A stretch of DNA of 64,000 bases from Azadirachta indica (lineage: Eukaryota > Streptophyta > Magnoliopsida > Sapindales > Meliaceae), in NCBI GenBank assembly GCA_022749755.1, contig CM040449.1, positions 2,189,157 to 2,253,156 of the forward strand, read 5' to 3'. This document shows positions 62,447 through 64,000 of the stretch, piece by piece (position 1 is the first letter of the stretch; the number at the start of each line of letters is the position of its first letter). Made by a program: the position numbers and the translations under genes. Under the pieces are notes generated by a model. The model searched no databases and was not told the DNA's origin. It saw nothing but the letters and a program-made list of their open reading frames with translations.

Positions 62447-64000
62447 CGCCGCCACATCTATCTTCTCCCACCACTTATTTGCCAGCCTAGAGTTATAGCT
62501 GGAGCTAGCTTCTCTCTGAATCTCCAATCTAATTAAACTTGAGGATTGATTGATCTAATTTAATTTTCTCAAGCTCCTACTACTCCTTCAGGATTTTGGA
62601 AGGGAGAACTCTGGGACAGTAATAATAAATAGTAAATAATATATAATTAATGTAATATATGTAATATGTGGGATGATGATGATGATGATGATGATAATGA
62701 TCAGTTACAAATTCTTTCCTGAAGTTCAAGTTGAGTGGAGTTTTGTGCTCAGCTTTCAATATCAATCAATCAGAATTAAGGTAACAGTAAAAAACTGCAC
62801 TTAGATATATATATATACATATATATGTATGTATGTTTAAACTCACAAAACAGCAGGAAAAAAAAAAAAGTCATAATTCAACAGCTGCAGTTTCAAACCG
62901 TCGTTATCTAAAGCAATTATCATGTGTATACCAGTTTCTGATGACGATAATCAACAGAGCTAGCAGATCAGCGAAGCAAGGAATCACCAAGGAAGAAGAG
63001 AAACCGTACTTTATTATCGGAGAAATTGTTTTGCAAATTAGTTGCCAAACTCGATCTCTAACTGAAGGTATGTAAAAAAGAGAAAATTAAGTAAGAGAGA
63101 CAATTAATATATATATATATATATACATATAAATATATATATATATGAAAATCTTGGAAATATATATATATATATATATATCCACACTCTTGAGTTTGTG
63201 AAATTAGATCTTAATTTGAAGGAACAAAAAAAATAAATAAAAGGAGAAAACAATAATTAACTAATACCACCATGAATTGAGAGAGAGAGAGAGGAGAAAA
63301 GCGTGCGGGAAAAGCAGAATCCAAGTATATAATATTACTGAAGACAAAAGCTTAATTAATGAATTAATTTGTCAATGTGCTTGTAATATATATTTAGAGA
63401 GATAAAAATGAGCATCATCGATGGATCAATCTCCACGCTCAATGGCGGCGCGTGTCTTCTATACTATTTATTTGTTCAATATTAATTTGTAAACTAATTT
63501 GGACTCTGTTGTTGTGTGGGGGAGTGTGTGTATGTGTATATGTGATTTTTAGAATCATCTAGATTCACGCAAGAAAGAAAACAGTGCTGCAACAATATTG
63601 GCTTTTGTTTTTCCGGAATATATATATATATATAGGGAGGGAGAAGAAAGAGAAGCACTTAAACATCCCATATACATTACATGAATTAGCTAGCTAGGGC
63701 AAAGCATATGTTCTTTTTTAATTCAAAAGTTAATTTAAAATATTTATTAATTAAGAAATATTACTTTTTTGATTAGTTAAGTTAATTTAAGCTTGCTTAT
63801 AGGTAATTAGATACACGTATGTATATGTCCTTCATAATTCATATAGGCCCGCCCATTCTTCACAAAAGCCCTTGCTCATTGATTGATTAATTCCTAACCC
63901 TATAACTCGAAATTTCAACTTTTGAGTTAAGAGAAAATGTACGTTAAGTTGACATATAATATATTATTAAAATAAATAAATATATACTTATAATTATAAA
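62447..64000. other. AHL upstream region, AT-rich to the window end
   Basis: AHL leader and promoter on the minus strand, with CAT/ATG microsatellite (62671-62693), several (AT)n blocks (63106-63124, 63160-63181, 63619-63633) and a GA run (63279-63293). No other gene is supported; an 80-codon frame at 62833-63075 has no family features. Confidence 0.5.

Noticed and set aside
62447..62527. 27-residue N-terminal extension of the AHL protein
   Set aside because: The upstream ATG is in frame, but the family alignment starts at the second Met; kept only as an alternative start.

Overview
This is nuclear DNA of a flowering plant. It has intron-rich genes with GT-AG borders, AT-rich introns and spacers, many (AT)n, (CT)n and poly-T tracts, and plant-only families (CP12, bZIP60, FAR1-related, CDKB2, PIN-LIKES, AHL). 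Protein similarity points to a eudicot, probably a woody one. I cannot fix the species from the sequence. I reconstructed splice forms by hand; the reading phase closes to a stop codon in every multi-exon gene listed as intact.

Layout. 1-87 is the possible 3' end of a gene entering from the left. 898-8166 (+) is the U5 snRNP helicase BRR2. 8979-9401 (-) is chloroplast CP12-3. 10003-13186 (+) is spindle-checkpoint BUBR1/MAD3, which shares a short divergent promoter region with CP12. 13990-14817 (+) is splicing factor U2AF35, without introns in its CDS. 18703-20801 (+) is the unfolded-protein-response factor bZIP60, with a hidden second reading frame consistent with IRE1 mRNA cleavage. 23197-28803 (+) is PFP alpha (19 exons). 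29698-31149 (+) is a broken UGT74-type glycosyltransferase. 31877-35611 (+) is an FRS5-like domesticated transposase. 36708-38891 (+) is CDKB2, with a perfect 79-bp tandem duplication over its last splice acceptor. 39303-41518 (-) is a PIN-LIKES auxin carrier. 44490-47941 (-) is the PRP5-type DEAD-box helicase RH42, split by a one-base frameshift. 49892-55424 (+) is an ARID plus alpha-crystallin-fold protein (ARID5/6 type). 56418-56783 (+) is a small basic protein of unknown function. 56784-61600 is an AT-rich, gene-poor stretch. 61601-62446 (-) is an AHL27/ESCAROLA-like AT-hook protein.

Themes. Three spliceosome factors (BRR2, U2AF35, RH42) and two G2/M genes (BUBR1, CDKB2) lie within 64 kb, mixed with unrelated metabolic and developmental genes. 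They are not an operon-like unit. BUBR1 and CDKB2 both carry MSA-type (AACGG-core) elements just upstream, so shared mitotic regulation is plausible. I found no credible new multi-gene system. The most informative observations are the dual-frame 3' exon of bZIP60, the duplicated splice acceptor in CDKB2, the RH42 frameshift, the GC-AG first intron of PFP alpha, the decayed UGT, and a repeat-derived hairpin at 60.1 kb.
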